Source of the DNA: Ophiosphaerella korrae
Lineage: Eukaryota > Ascomycota > Dothideomycetes > Pleosporales > Phaeosphaeriaceae
Direction of reading: 5' to 3'
Assembly: GCA_028456385.1 (NCBI GenBank)
Contig: JALNQF010000026.1
Span: 248,001 to 312,000 of the forward strand
DNA: 64,000 bases
Made by a program: the position numbers and the translations under genes. The notes beneath the pieces were generated by a model. That model had not been told where the DNA came from. It saw only the letters and a list, made by a program, of their open reading frames with translations, and did not search any database. Of this stretch, positions 1 to 12,963 are shown piece after piece. Numbering within the stretch: position 1 is the stretch's first letter; every line of letters starts with the position of its first letter.

Positions 1-1
1 C

Positions 2-793
2 ACATCTTGGATGCCAGTCGTTGATGGCGATTTCGTCAAGATGCACACCTCACGCCAGCTCGCGTCTGGGAACTTCGTCAAGGTTCCCATCATTGACGGC
101 GCCAATTCTGACGAAGGCTCAGGTTTCAGCCCCCAGCCAGTAAACTCAACTGAGGACTTCACACGCTACGTCGAAGCCTCGGCGAAACCAAACAAGGTCC
201 CTGCTGACCTTGTGCAAAAGCTGCTCAAAGCATATCCAGATGATCCCAAGGTCAACGTTATCGCCAACATGGGAGATGCGCGCCCTGGCTACCCTCCTGG
301 TGTCCAGTTCCGCCGCTCTGCATCCTACTTTGGCGATCTAGTGTTCATTGCACCGCGCCGAAAGACATGTGAGACATGGGCCGCAGCCGGTCTTCCCGCA
401 TACTGCTACCGATTCAACACGATCCCTGCTGGACTCCCACCTATCGTTGGTGTGACCCATTTCCAAGAAGTCGCGTTTGTCTTCCTGAACCTGGAAGGAA
501 CCGGCTACGCCCCTATCGCCACACCTCCATTCCAGGGTATGCCTGAGAGTTACCGTGATTTATCGAGATTCATGAACAGCAACTGGGTCAGCTTCATTCA
601 TGACTTGGATCCTAACTCGTGGAGGAAGTCGTTTGCCTGGCCAGGCAAAGAGGCGCTATGGGCAAAGTACGACAATGCGAACCCACAGGATATTGTTTTC
701 GATGCGAATGTGACCAGTCACATGGAACCAGACACTTGGAGGAAGGAGGGTATCAAGCTGATCAACGATAACGCCGAGATTTTCTCACGATAG
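2..793 (+). CDS. Type B carboxylesterase/lipase, C-terminal part (5' end outside window)
   Basis: The frame is open from the first bases, so this is the C-terminal part (about 260 residues) of a longer esterase, normally 500-600 aa. It has the C-terminal landmarks of the alpha/beta-hydrolase type B carboxylesterase family: an NSDEG motif near residue 33 that supplies the catalytic acid, and a GVTHFQE segment near residue 148 that supplies the catalytic histidine. The nucleophile-elbow serine should lie upstream of the window. The family hydrolyses carboxylic esters and is often secreted; whether this member is secreted cannot be judged without its N-terminus. No intron is visible. It ends at TAG 791-793, about 400 bp before the kinesin gene on the same strand. 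Confidence 0.9.
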   Translation, partial: TSWMPVVDGDFVKMHTSRQLASGNFVKVPIIDGANSDEGSGFSPQPVNSTEDFTRYVEASAKPNKVPADLVQKLLKAYPDDPKVNVIANMGDARPGYPPGVQFRRSASYFGDLVFIAPRRKTCETWAAAGLPAYCYRFNTIPAGLPPIVGVTHFQEVAFVFLNLEGTGYAPIATPPFQGMPESYRDLSRFMNSNWVSFIHDLDPNSWRKSFAWPGKEALWAKYDNANPQDIVFDANVTSHMEPDTWRKEGIKLINDNAEIFSR

Positions 794-1192
794 ATATTAG
801 GTTACTGACGTTGTGAAGAAATACCAATGTAATATAGTTACGAGCTAAGCAATAATGTTATGAATACTCGAATCGGTGGATGAAAAGCGCATTTCATCCT
901 GCTGCCCAAAAGTCTTTTGTATCCCAGTAGAATCAAAAAAACTGTTAAAAAATTTGCCTATCGAAGAGCTCGTTCATGCAAGGGCATATCCCTTTAAAAT
1001 GTAACATGTTGTCAAGATATTGTTTCTCAAGAGCTTGATAATGTGGTAACGTCGTAAGTTATGACGTTACGCGTTGCCCCTCGCAACGGCACGTAGTGCT
1101 GTTGACTACGCGCACGAGCAGCCCCCACACCCCGGAACATCATCGCAAGCAACCACCCAACTAGCATCCATTCCAAAACGCATAGATTAACT
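794..1192. other. Intergenic spacer, esterase 3' to kinesin 5'
   Basis: About 400 bp with an AT-rich first half, probably the 3' UTR of the esterase, and a mixed second half leading to the kinesin start. I see no gene. The ORFs on the opposite strand here are shadows that run into the kinesin exon. Confidence 0.5.
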
Positions 1193-3498
1193 ATGGAGCC
1201 TCCACCACGGCCATCGAGTGCGCTTTTTGATGTATTCCTGCGATTGCGCCCCTCGCATTCGTCTAACGCGCGCTTCCTCACAGTCGAAGATGGCGAGGGA
1301 AGCCGTCCAACACACATCACCATCAAACCGCCGACAAACGATAACCGTAAGCGCGCTATAGAGAGATTCGCATTCACGCGGGTGTTTGAAGAGGATGCAC
1401 AGCAGAAAGAGCTTTTTGATAGCACAGGCATTGTGCCTATGATTGAGGGTGTATTGGGCGCACCAGGCCACCATGGACGAGACGGATTGTTAGCCACACT
1501 AGGTGTCACAGGCTCTGGAAAGGTGCATATTATGTGAAGTGAAGGCTGGGGATTTGGCTAATGTGGCTGTAGAGTCATACGATTTTGGGCACCAAGTCTC
1601 AGCGCGGCCTTGTTCAAATGTCCCTGGATGTTCTCTTCCAGACCTGCGCGGAGCAGCTTGTTCAATCTTTTTATGGCGCGCCGGCGTTTTCATCGCTCGC
1701 TGCAGCGGATGTGTCTGAGGCGCATATGTACACAGCAACAGCCTTTTTGGACTCCTTGTATGGAGATAATCAGTCAGAGCGATTCCCTTCACGGGCGCAG
1801 ACACCCATGCCGGTATGTACCAAGATTTTTATCTATTAGAATAATTTCTCCTGACCCTCCTCTGCCACCACCTGTTCAAGCATCTTCACATAATGTGACT
1901 GTTGCTCGGAAAGATCTGTATCGCGTACTGCAAGCTACTTTTGCTGGCAAACAGCATGCGAGCCCTTCTCTTCGGCTTGTTGACGGACTGTTTTCCAATA
2001 TCTCCCTATCAAAGCAAGACATAAACTCACCCAACATACAGGATTGTAGCATATTTTCTGCGGGTGGCACATCACGGTCGAACAAAATTCCACGACCATC
2101 TACATTACCACAGACACCTTCTGTTGCAGACATCCAAATTCCTACCGATCCAAGCGTGGAATATGCGATTGTCATCTCTATGTACGAGGTTTACAATGAC
2201 CGCGTTTTCGATCTCCTGACTGGGAGTGCGATGAAGAACAAGCACCCAAGCGTCAAGCGACGGGCACTTTTGTTCAAGTGCACAGAACAAAGCCCAGACC
2301 GCAAGGTCGTCGCTGGTCTCACCAAGATCATTTGCGGCAGCTTCGAAGAGGCGATGATGGTGCTTGAGACTGGCCTTACAGAGCGCAAGGTTGCTGGGAC
2401 TGGCAGCAACGCAGTGAGTTCACGAAGCCACGGCTTCTTCTGTGTCGAAGTCAAGAAGCGGATGGCAGAACGTAAGGGCCACTGGTCAAGCAGCACACTC
2501 ACCATCGTTGACCTCGCTGGATCTGAGCGTGCCCGAAATGCAAAGACTGCAGGAGCAACGCTTGCCGAAGCCGGCAAGATCAACGAGTCTTTGATGTATC
2601 TCGGCCAGTGCATGCAAATGCAATCCGACAACCAAGACGGTTCAAAGGTAAATTCACCACCGTTCACCCCCACCGCGCCTACTAACTCCACCTCCAGAAC
2701 GTCGTCCCCTTCCGCCAATGCAAACTCACCGAACTCCTCTTCTCAAACTCCTTCCCCTCTTCCACCCGCCAAACACAACACCACCACCACCCCCAAAAAT
2801 CCATCATGGTCGTCACTGCCGACCCCCAATCCGACTTCAACGCCACCTCCCAAATCCTCCGCTACTCGGCTCTCGCCCGTGAAGTCACTGTCCCCCGCAT
2901 CCCCTCCACAACCTCAACCATCCTCTCCACCCTCCCCTCCAAACCCCACCACCCCCCGTCCTCGGGGCGCACCACGCCCTCCGCCCTCCTCGACGACCTC
3001 GACTCCGCTACCGCCGAAATCGCCCGCCTCACCCAACAACTCGACCTCCTCACACTCCGCCTCGCTGACGAAACGCACCGCCGCAAAGCCGCCGAGGCCT
3101 CCTGGGCCGCTGCCGAAGACCACATGGCTGCCCTCGAACAGGACGTGCGCGACGAATGCTACCACGAGACGGAGCGCGCGGTCGCGCTTGAGCGTCGCAG
3201 ATGGCAGGCTGCGCTGGACAACGAGCAGGACAATCAAGCAGCGCATCTCGATAGCAAGATTGATGTTGTGATTCGTGCGACGCGCGCGCAGATGCGGGGG
3301 GAGGGCGAGGTGCGCGTTTACGAGGATAGTAGCGCGGCGAAGGTCGAGGGGTTGGAGAGGGAGAATGAGGTGTTGAGGGCCAAGGTTGAGGGCTTGGAAC
3401 GCGAGGTTATGGGGCGGAGCGCGAGTCCCGTGAAGAAGATGCGCGTGTTGAAGAGTAAGCGGTGGGAGGATCCGGAGCGGGGGGTGTTTGACGAGTAG
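1193..3498 (+). CDS. Kinesin-like motor protein, divergent, C-terminal coiled coil
   Basis: Model join(1193..1522, 1573..1816, 1881..2647, 2698..3498), about 713 aa. The N-terminal motor domain has a P-loop GVTGSGK (canonical Gln replaced by Val), then SHTILG across intron 1, EVYNDRVFDLL, switch I SSRSH, switch II DLAGSER, and a RQCKLTELL segment completed by the splice at 2647/2698. The last 200 residues are a heptad-rich coiled coil from about 'DDLDSATAEIARL'. Introns 1 and 3 keep frame with good signals. Intron 2 is uncertain: the best donor GTATGT (1813) breaks the frame with the acceptor at 1880, so I used GT at 1817. A long non-conserved insertion lies before the EVYNDR strand, unlike conventional kinesin. 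It should be a microtubule motor; the subfamily is not assigned. Confidence 0.85.
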
Positions 3499-3720
3499 TT
3501 TGGTGGTGCGTTGGGTGGCGTTTTGGGAGTGTGCGATGTATATACCTTGGGCATTGATGGCATGTTGGATAGCGATATGGTGTTTATTTGTTTGGTAGGT
3601 GCGTACTGCATAGGCGCCTTGTCCTGTCTTCCTTATCAATATGATGGATATAGCGTACTGGCGAAGATGCCGCTGTAATCTACATCTCTCCCCATCGCTC
3701 ACCTCTTCCCCTTTTCCATC

Positions 3721-5252
3721 CTACCCCACCCTCTGCCCCCCGCCTCCATCCAGCGTCCCGTCCGCACCCATGCCCGTCCCATCCCCCTTCCATCCATGGC
3801 TAAACACATCGAAATTGTCGTCAACCAACCAGTTCAAATCCTCGCTTTCAGGCCGCAGCGTGCGAGCTAGGCCGTGCCCGGGCTTGGGGTAATGCGCAGG
3901 CGGATCTGTGTCGTACCCGTCGTCCTCATCATACTGGTGGCCGGCGGGATCAATGGAGACGGGGGGTAGTGCGGGCTGCGTGCGGGACTCGCTAAGAAGC
4001 TGGGCTTCGGAGGGGTGCATGTCTGCTTGTGGGGGGAGGGTGTGGGTGTGGTGGGAGAGGGATGTTTGGGCAATGGGAGGGTGACCATTTGGAGGGGCTG
4101 GGTGGAGAGCTGTACTGGGCGGTGGAGGCGGTCGCGGTTTTGTAGCCGGGGGGTTGGGCAGTGGGGAGTGCATTGTTGGCGGAAAGACGGGGAGTTCGGG
4201 GTGGCGGATGCAGGCGACGAGCAGTAGGCTGACTAGGGAGGCGTGGGGGAGAGTCGAGAAGTAGGCGCGTTTCTACGCGCATTAGTAGGATAGATATAGG
4301 GTATAGATAAAAGACAGCGTTGTGCCATACCTCGTCGACAGACAGACCCTCGGCCGCGACCAGGTTGTCTGCGCCCGACACGACGGCCGCCTTGGAACGC
4401 TGGCATGGCGTGCACAACCATTCCTTCTCCAGCACGGTGACGACCTCATTGTCAATGGGGGGGTTGTGGCAGTATTGGTGGTACGCGGTGCTACAGGCAT
4501 CACAGAATACAATGCGGTTGTTGGCGGGGTCGACGTCGCGGTGGCACGTCTTGCACTTGGCCGCCAGCAGCGTCTTGGCCGACTTGCGCCGCTTGACGCC
4601 CTGCGACGGCTCTGGCAGCGTGGGCACAAAGGCCACCGGCTTGTTCACGCTGCGGCCGGACTTTGTGCGTGTGGGCAGCGGCGTGTACGAGTCGGACATG
4701 TCCGAGTTATCGTCGTCGTCGTCCTGGCGAATGTTAGGCCCGGTCTTCTCTTCCCATTCACACAACACTGACATTGCCGTCATCCTCGCTCTCCGACCGT
4801 TTGCGCTTGCCGCCTCTGCCACCGCGGCCTCCGCGCCCACGTCCCCGCCCTCTGGCCGAGCCACGGGTGGAAGACGGCCCGGCTGAGGGCGCTGTCCCCT
4901 CGCCCTTCGGGGTGTTGGGGGTGGCTATCCTCCCGCCTCTTCCCCTGCGGCCGGAATGGGTGATGGGTGGTGGTGTGGGCAGTTTGTCGCTCGTAACGTA
5001 ACTTTGCAGAATCTCTGCCCTCTTGGCCTCGAATGCAGCACTGCCCGAAGCATGGCCGCTGCCTCTGCCCTGGAGCCTCTCGAGAATGGCAGCTGTCGAG
5101 GGTGAGAACTGGGGATAGGCGGCCGTGGGCCCAGCGCCGTCGTTTGCTGGGAAAGTCGACATCTGGGCTGACCACGCGGGCGCATTGGACCCTTGTGTAC
5201 TGGCTGCAGGCATCTTGGGCGCCGGCCCGTCAGTCGGCATGGACGAGCTCAT
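3721..5252 (-). CDS. PHD zinc-finger protein with RGG-like basic patch
   Basis: Model complement(join(3721..4272, 4331..4747, 4773..5252)), about 482 aa. The N-terminal third is low complexity and ends in a GRGRGRGG/KRKR basic patch, likely nuclear and nucleic-acid or chromatin binding. A PHD finger follows in exon 2: CKTCHR, then FCDACSTAYHQYC, then WLCTPC, giving the Cys4-His-Cys3 pattern that reads histone H3 tails in many chromatin proteins. The 4330-4273 intron has GTATGG and TACTAATG...TAG. The C-terminal part is Pro-rich with an acidic DEDD stretch. Between exons 1 and 2 the frame must shift by one: the only consistent splice is a 25-28 nt intron, unusually short, so a frameshift is the alternative. 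Convergent with the kinesin gene, ends 222 bp apart. Confidence 0.75.
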
Positions 5253-5486
5253 CCTGCTGGCAAGAGGTTCGCGACCACGGGACCAGGCAGAAGATGGTGC
5301 AATTGCACTGAGCGGGTGTCATTGGAATCCGCAATTGACCATCCGTCGTCGTTGCGAGAGCTCGTCGCAAGCCATTGCATGTCCCCGTCCGTGCTGACTC
5401 GAGACTGGCCAATCAGGCCATGCTTGATCGTGCCACCAACTTCATGCTTCAGGGTGCACATTTCTATCTCCTATTTTCTACTCTAC

Positions 5487-7189
5487 TCACGCAATAACTC
5501 CCTCGCCTCGCAATTCCTCAATGTCATCGCCCTTCATGCCCAGCATGCTAGTCAGAATCTCGTCCGTGTGCTGTCCAAGCGTGGGCGGTGGCATGCGAAC
5601 ACCAGGCTTCGACTCGGACCATTTCACCGGCGTATTGACAAGCTTCATTGGCCCACATGCCGGGTGTTCAACCTCCTTCACCATGTCTCTTGCAAGAACT
5701 AAAAATAGTTAGTATGGGCTCGGTGGCCTTCGAGGCTATCACATACCGTGCTCGTGGCTCAGCGTCCCTTGCACATCATTGATCGCAGCGTACGCTGGAA
5801 ACATCAGCAACAGCTCATCTCTACTCCCCAAAACGACACTCACGCATTCCACATCCTTGCAAAATATCCAACCATTCTTGCGTCGTCTTTTGTGTCGTCT
5901 CATTCTCAATGAGGTCCTCCAAAGTGTCTCGGTTCTGCACCCTCATCGCATTCGTCTTGAATCGCTCATCTGTTATCCATTCTGGCCGTCCAAGCCTGTT
6001 GCAAAGGACACCATAAAGGCGGTCATTGCCACCTCCAAGCAGAATGTCGCCATCAGACGTTTTGAATGCTTTGTATGGCACAATAGATGGGTGCGAAGTG
6101 CCCCACCTTCCACTATCTTTCTGGCCACTAATCAAACACGAGCTCGCAATGTTCGCCAGTGTCGCTACTTGACAATCGCTCAGAGCGACATCAATGTGTT
6201 GTCCCTTCCCCGTCTTCATGCGCGCCAAGAGCGCCGCCATGACAGAATTAGAAGTATAGAGACCAGTCGTAAGGTCTGTAACGGCGACCCCAACTTTCAC
6301 TGGTGGTCCATCGCGTGTACCAGTAATATGCATCAAGCCAAACTCACTAAGCAACATTAGTAGCTGATCTATTTATAGCTCGTCGAACATACGCTTCCAC
6401 CATCACGTCGTATCCAGCTCGGTTCCGATATGGCCCCGTTTGTCCATATCCAGTAATTGAAGCATACACAATTTTTGGGTTGATTTTGGAAACAGTGGCA
6501 TAATCCATTGCATACTTGGAGAGAGCTCCGGGTAGATAATTCTCAACCAATACATCGCACTCTTTGACGAGGCGATGCAAAATGTCGACTCCAGCTGGGT
6601 GTTGGAAAGACAAGCCCATCGAGCGTTTGTTTCGGTTGACCTACGCTTGGTTAGCTCGCATACTAAAAGTGGTATTTTGAGTCTTGTACACCTAGGTAGT
6701 ATGCACTTTCGCCAGGTCCTTTGCTATCATTTGTATATTTAGCATACGGCGGCCCCCAGGCCCTTGTGTCGTCTACCCAGTTCAGTCATGCACACCATTC
6801 ATTAAGGCGCACTCACCTCCTCTTATAGGATGTTCAATCTTGATCACATCAGCCCTATTCATTTGTCAGTGCTGGCCTATACCGCCAACTTTGGATGTTG
6901 GTTCGTACAGGGCTGTCCAGCAGCATACCCAAGGTCTCCCAATATTTGAGTGCAGTATGGCTTATACATGTCAGCTTTACTGAGCGAATTGGTGACCAGA
7001 TACAGCACTTACACCAGCCAAAACCCTTGTCATGTCAAGCACTTTGGTGCCTGCCAGAGGAAGATTAGATGCATCCCCACTTGGCACGGTAGCTATAGTT
7101 CGTCTCGATACACTACGCCAATTGCTTGGCGAGATAAATGAAGAGGGCCTGAGAAAACATCTCGAGCTCCTAGTAAGTGAATACAGCAT
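5487..7189 (-). CDS. Class III CoA-transferase (CaiB/BaiF family), mitochondrial, SUGCT-like
   Basis: Model complement(join(5487..5698, 5747..5794, 5844..6346, 6393..6640, 6690..6772, 6817..6854, 6929..6960, 7013..7189)), 446 aa, eight exons all in phase. The Arg/Ser-rich N-terminus (RSSRCFLRP...SRRTIA) looks like a mitochondrial presequence. The body is typical of family III CoA-transferases: KVLDMTRVLAGPY, GADVIKIEHP, LVENYLPGAL, the GYDVMVEA segment with the presumed catalytic Asp, and a GGGNDRL region. The closest known type is succinate/hydroxymethylglutarate or glutarate CoA-transferase, which moves CoA between dicarboxylic acids; the exact substrate is not readable. It contains very short exons of 32 and 38 nt. 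The start ATG at 7189 is 182 bp from riboflavin synthase on the other strand. Confidence 0.9.
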
Positions 7190-7371
7190 ACTTAAAGATT
7201 TTGGTCGAGTACTACAGACGTGTTGGGTGTGTGGTTGGAGCCAAAGCTATGCCCGCGATGCACGAAACAATGTCTAGTCGAGTACTCCGTATCCCGAGGC
7301 TCACGGCTAGCCTCCGAATCACCCCACTATGATGACATGGAGCATGCTCTATCGATACACATAACTGCACC
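7190..7371. promoter_or_regulatory. Shared divergent promoter, CoA-transferase / riboflavin synthase
   Basis: Only 182 bp separate two divergent start codons, so both promoters and 5' UTRs must lie here. I see no clear TATA box and no recognised operator. The assignment rests on position alone. Confidence 0.5.
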
Positions 7372-8185
7372 ATGTTCACCGGTCTCGTGGAAACAATTGG
7401 CAGTAAGCCGCACTAAACCTCTCTATCCACCATGCGGCTCGGCTGATGATGGCTAGCTGTTGTCGCCCTCGAGGAGCTTGATAAGACAGCGTCTGGAGGC
7501 GGCGGCACGTCATTGACTATTTCTGACTGTGCCGATATACTTGGAGATGCGCACCTCGGCGACAGCATCAGCATCAATGGTACAACAACATTTCTATACG
7601 AAACCCTAGTCGGCTAACAAAGATACAGGAACCTGTCTAACTGTCACCGAGTTCGACAAGTCGTCGTTCAAGATCGGGTGCGCTCCAGAGACGCTTCGCC
7701 GTACAAATCTAGGGTCCCTGAAGAAGGGCTCCAAGGTCAACCTGGAGCGTGCAGTCTCGGCAAACACGCGCATGGGGGGTCACTTTGTACAAGGACACGT
7801 CGACACCACGGCCACCATTCTATCCGTGACGCCGGATGGCAACGCCCTGACCTTCCGCTTCAAGCCGCAGGACCCGGCTGTCCTCCGATACATTGTAGAA
7901 AAGGGCTATGTTACAATAGACGGCGCGAGCCTAACAGTCACCAAAGTCCAGGACGGTCCAGAAGGCTACTGGGAGGTAATGTTGATTGCTTATACACAGG
8001 AGAAGGTGGTCACCGCGAGCAAGAAGCCTGGCGAGGATGTCAATGTCGAAGTTGACCAGGTTGGCAAGTACGTAGAGAAGAGTGTGGCGGGCTACTTTGA
8101 GGGGTCTGCCAACGGCGAGTTTGCGATCCTAGAGAAGATGGTGTCGGGGCTGGTCGATGAGAGGCTGAAGGCTTTGGGCAAGTAG
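7372..8185 (+). CDS. RIB5: Riboflavin synthase alpha chain
   Basis: Model join(7372..7402, 7457..7579, 7629..8185), 236 aa, close to the usual 220-240 aa. The enzyme dismutates two 6,7-dimethyl-8-ribityllumazine molecules to riboflavin and the pyrimidinedione precursor. It has the duplicated lumazine-binding architecture: the N-terminal MFTGLVETIG signature, NGTCLTV across the second splice, the inter-barrel MGGHFVQGHVD motif, and the second-repeat DGASLTV. Exon 1 codes only ten residues plus one base, and both introns (54 and 49 nt) restore perfect family sequence. The last 35 residues are a charged helix that probably trimerises. It is cytosolic and the final step of riboflavin biosynthesis. 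It is divergent from the CoA-transferase gene. Confidence 0.97.
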
Positions 8186-9276
8186 CTGGGCAGAGCCGCG
8201 CACTGAGCATCTGAAACATGGGCCGAGCCGTGACCCGGTGCTGGGACGATAGCAGCCATAGGCTACAGTATTGCTAAGCTTTGCTAGCCTTTTCTGTGAT
8301 TACATTTGTCGCCTTGAGGAGTCATGTCAAGGTGCATCGATATGGAGGCGCAGACAAATCAAAGTGAGGCGCAGCCCTACTTTTCGCCCAACATATAAAT
8401 ATTGGCTGCCATCGACGATAATCACTTTTATTCTTCAACCCCTTGTTGCTGTTGATGTCTCCGAGTTGATAAAACACTTCATTTGGAAGAAAGCGCACGT
8501 CCAGCCGTTGCTGCCTAGATGGTGCAGAATGCATCTCCCCTATCTGCCGCTCGCGGCGAAATGGTGGCTATCGACACTAGGCAACTTCATAGCACTTGCA
8601 ATGGATCGTCTCTACCGCTACCATGTTTGACTGGATACCGCCGACTAGCAAACCGTTGCTGACAATGCAGAGCTAGTGCGAGTCGTGGTGGAACCATCTA
8701 TGTCTGACACTCTAATGATAGTTGTGCATGAGCCGATGCCGTCGCTAAAAATCGCATTCAACATCGTGATCTCGACAAGGTAAATCAAGAGCAAGCTGAT
8801 GATCAGTGGCTTCAACTACGCTGAAGCCTCTTCGCCTACTCCGCCCTAAGCCGGAGATAGCGCCTCCGCGCCCTGAATATAGCCACCGCTACGCCCGGCA
8901 GCACATCGCCCTACACGGACGTTACTCGAAGGATTGTTGAAAATTCGAGTTTGGGGGCCAAAAGTATCCAAGCCGCACACTGAACGAAAGAGCGAGGACA
9001 GCTGTGGGTAACGTGCATGTTTATAAGGAGGTTTTGTCGGCACCCGACATTTCCATTGGTTCCCTATTGCGGCGTGCTGCTGCAGAAACACGTCAAAGAG
9101 CCGGCTCTCTCGAGGCGCGCAACATCAATCTACACCGAGCAGACGACCGCCTTCAGCCCTGCTGAGTGACCTGTCCCTCATCCTTTGCTCCGCTCTCTTC
9201 CCCGAGCCCATGAGCACACGCCGCCCACTGCACTTCGTTGTGGGCTGAAGTCTAATCGACACACGTTCGTCCCACC
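8186..9276. other. Intergenic region, no gene recognised
   Basis: About 1.1 kb between two plus-strand genes. The ORFs here (for example 8271-8630) lack codon structure or recognisable domains. The last 200 bp are pyrimidine-rich and probably the promoter and leader of the next gene. Confidence 0.5.
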
Positions 9277-11126
9277 ATGGACTGGCAGCTCCTCGACTAC
9301 GCTAAGGAGGCTGGAGACGCCGGGTTGGGTCTTCAAGTCTTCCTAGGCGAGATTCCTCACTACCGTAAGGACATTACTGGCGACATCGCCGAGCTCTTTG
9401 CCATCTCCAATGCTCTGCATGAGCTTCACGATGCCCTGGACTTGTCCCAATACGGGAGGTACCAAAGCCGCATTCTCAGAGACTTAGAGGTCTGTCTACC
9501 AAGCTTGAGCCATACACTGGACGACATACGTGACATGTTCAAGAAGAAGAATAGGCATTCAGCTCCTGGTGCTTTTCCTGGAACCCCGCCTTATGCAGTA
9601 CTGTGGGAAGACTCGCTTGCAGACTTCAAGGCTCAGGGCATTTCCTTGCCAGCTAGGTTGTCGTTGTACAGGTCTTATTTGCAGGGCATGTACGATGCTT
9701 TGAGAGGGTAAGTACCACGAAGTCTTCACCAGACGATGAACTAAAATGGAACAGGGAGTACGATGAGGAAGAACTTCGCTCCAATAAATTTCGCCTGTCA
9801 AAGCTACTGAAGAAGCAGGAGCCAATTGAGTCATACTTTGACAGATTGTCAACCCATGTTGCTCATGGGCATGGACATGGACATGGACACGGAAATAGCT
9901 ATGCTCAAACGCCAGCGCCTCCGTCCCCAAGAGCCCGTCGTCCGAGTATACACAGCTTCTCCACCTATCCAATCCCTGGGTTTTCACACCCTCAGCCGCC
10001 CCCACCTCCCCCAAGGCCTCAGCTTGCGCCGCTATGGGGCGGCATTGGCGATATACCATTCATACCGCCGGCCGCCCCGGATATTCCTCAATCGCCTACG
10101 TATTCGTCAGCCTCGTCGCACACCTATTCGAACCATTCCAATGATTCTGGTGAACCAGTGGCCCACTGGGGTATGAAGATTTTCAATGGCAGGCACTCAT
10201 CTACTCCCTTCCAGAAACTTGGGGAGCGTACTATCTGCCTTGGTCGCGATGAGCCCAAGGTAATCGAGCTACTTGACAAGGACAAATTCGAGAGGGTGAT
10301 TGAGTTGCCGTTTGAAGCGGCCGACGTTTATGTAAGGCTGTACTGGAGGGCTGATGATAATCGTGCGAGAATACTATTTCTAACCAAAGACTCTTCTGGA
10401 CGGCGTTTACGGCACTGCCTCCCGTTGACTGGACTGAAGGTGTTGCGTGACGAATCGTGCTTGCAGTTGTGTCGTATCAATCGCAAGGATGGACAGCTCG
10501 ATCTGTGGGCTAGGCTTCGCTTCACCTTGTACGAGCGTAAGTGTTTGAAGAAGATATTGAGGGAAAAGTAGTTCTGATTATGATCTAGGAATGGTTCTGT
10601 TCTACTGTACTGTCGTCGCCATGAAGCGTCAGGATCAGACTGGCATCGCCGATGGGCTTGAAGATTACTTTGAGCCTGGCGAGAAGATTGAGTTCAGCGC
10701 GTAAGTCGTCCATGATTTAGTGGTGCGAGTGCTAACTCCAGGCCAGTGAAGTTACCGACACTAGATATCTCCATGCCTTCCGCGTATTCCGAGACCAAGA
10801 CTCGGGCTGTGTTCGCATGGAAGCCACAGCTCGCCGTGGGCCGCTCAAGACGATCCCCATCTGGACTGCGTTTGTTACGCAATATATTGGACATAAAAGC
10901 TGGATGAAACGAATTGGGGCTGCCACCATACAGTTCCGTGAACTGCACCCTTACATATTCTGCGAAGGGTACAAGGTGCCCAAAGGCCCGATGAACAGGT
11001 ACCAATTGACGTTCACCAAAACAGACGGTAAGTCGACACATTATGCACACAGCGAGACAAAGTTGACGGTATCTAGATGCAAAGCACTTCTTGGAAATGT
11101 TCCACGGCATCAAACTCCGGCATTGA
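9277..11126 (+). CDS. Conserved hypothetical protein with Pro-rich and His-Gly-repeat linker
   Basis: Model join(9277..9707, 9755..10536, 10589..10700, 10747..11027, 11077..11126), 551 aa. All four introns are 46-52 nt with good donors (GTAAGT or GTAAGC) and restore frame. I recognise no catalytic domain. Residues 1-140 are helical and resemble the N-terminal all-alpha modules common in filamentous-fungal hypothetical proteins. A linker follows with an alternating His-Gly run (VAHGHGHGHGHGN) coded by imperfect GGACAT repeats, then Pro/Ser-rich sequence. The C-terminal 300 residues alternate beta-strand-like segments (TICLGRDEP, DVYVRLYWRADD, LQLCRINRKDG, HAFRVFRD) and could form a PH-like or beta-sandwich fold. 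No signal peptide or membrane segment is seen. The function is unknown. Confidence 0.8.
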
Positions 11127-11641
11127 TCCAGCAACACGCCAGCCACGCAGATCCTTTGGGCATCTTGCCACGATGTACGACTTCACGACCAAAATATTTA
11201 CGACTCGACGAGTAATGACGGGACGATGAAGGTGGGTCTCTGCTTGTGCATGGTATACCCCTCTCATTCAGCGCATGTGTTTTGAATTCTCGCAAATTGA
11301 TAGCAAGCCAAGGGGGATTGTTTACGGTACACCATCTGTTTCTGTTTCTAGTGAAGTTGAATTTCTAGTGCTGCGTGTGTAGGGCATAATGGTAGGCAGG
11401 TCCATAGGGTAGTCGAATCGCACTCATTTGCTTTGACAACACACGTCGCGGCCAGATCGGGCCTAGGGCAGGCCACTACTGGCGGGCGGCGGGGCAGCCA
11501 GTCTGTGCGACGGGCCTACCCAAAATTTCCAGGCTCGAAACTTTTGTAGACTTTCTGTAGCTGCGCCCGCGCCTTTGTCGACCTTGGCCGTTTTTCTCTT
11601 TCCCCTGCCTCTCTTTCTCTGACTCTCTTCTAGTTGCGGAC
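11127..11641. promoter_or_regulatory. Spacer with pyrimidine-rich leader before arginine methyltransferase
   Basis: About 515 bp. The last 75 bases before the ATG at 11642 are strongly CT-rich, a common feature of fungal promoters and leaders of highly expressed genes. No gene is seen. The minus-strand ORFs here are not supported. Confidence 0.4.

Positions 11642-12963
<1,322 letters not shown>

Noticed and set aside
2914..3702. 262-aa minus-strand ORF
   Set aside because: It lies opposite the kinesin coiled coil, a GC-rich low-complexity segment that often gives long antisense ORFs.
5779..6360. 193-aa plus-strand ORF
   Set aside because: It is the complement shadow of the CoA-transferase exon 6, which has perfect family motifs on the minus strand.
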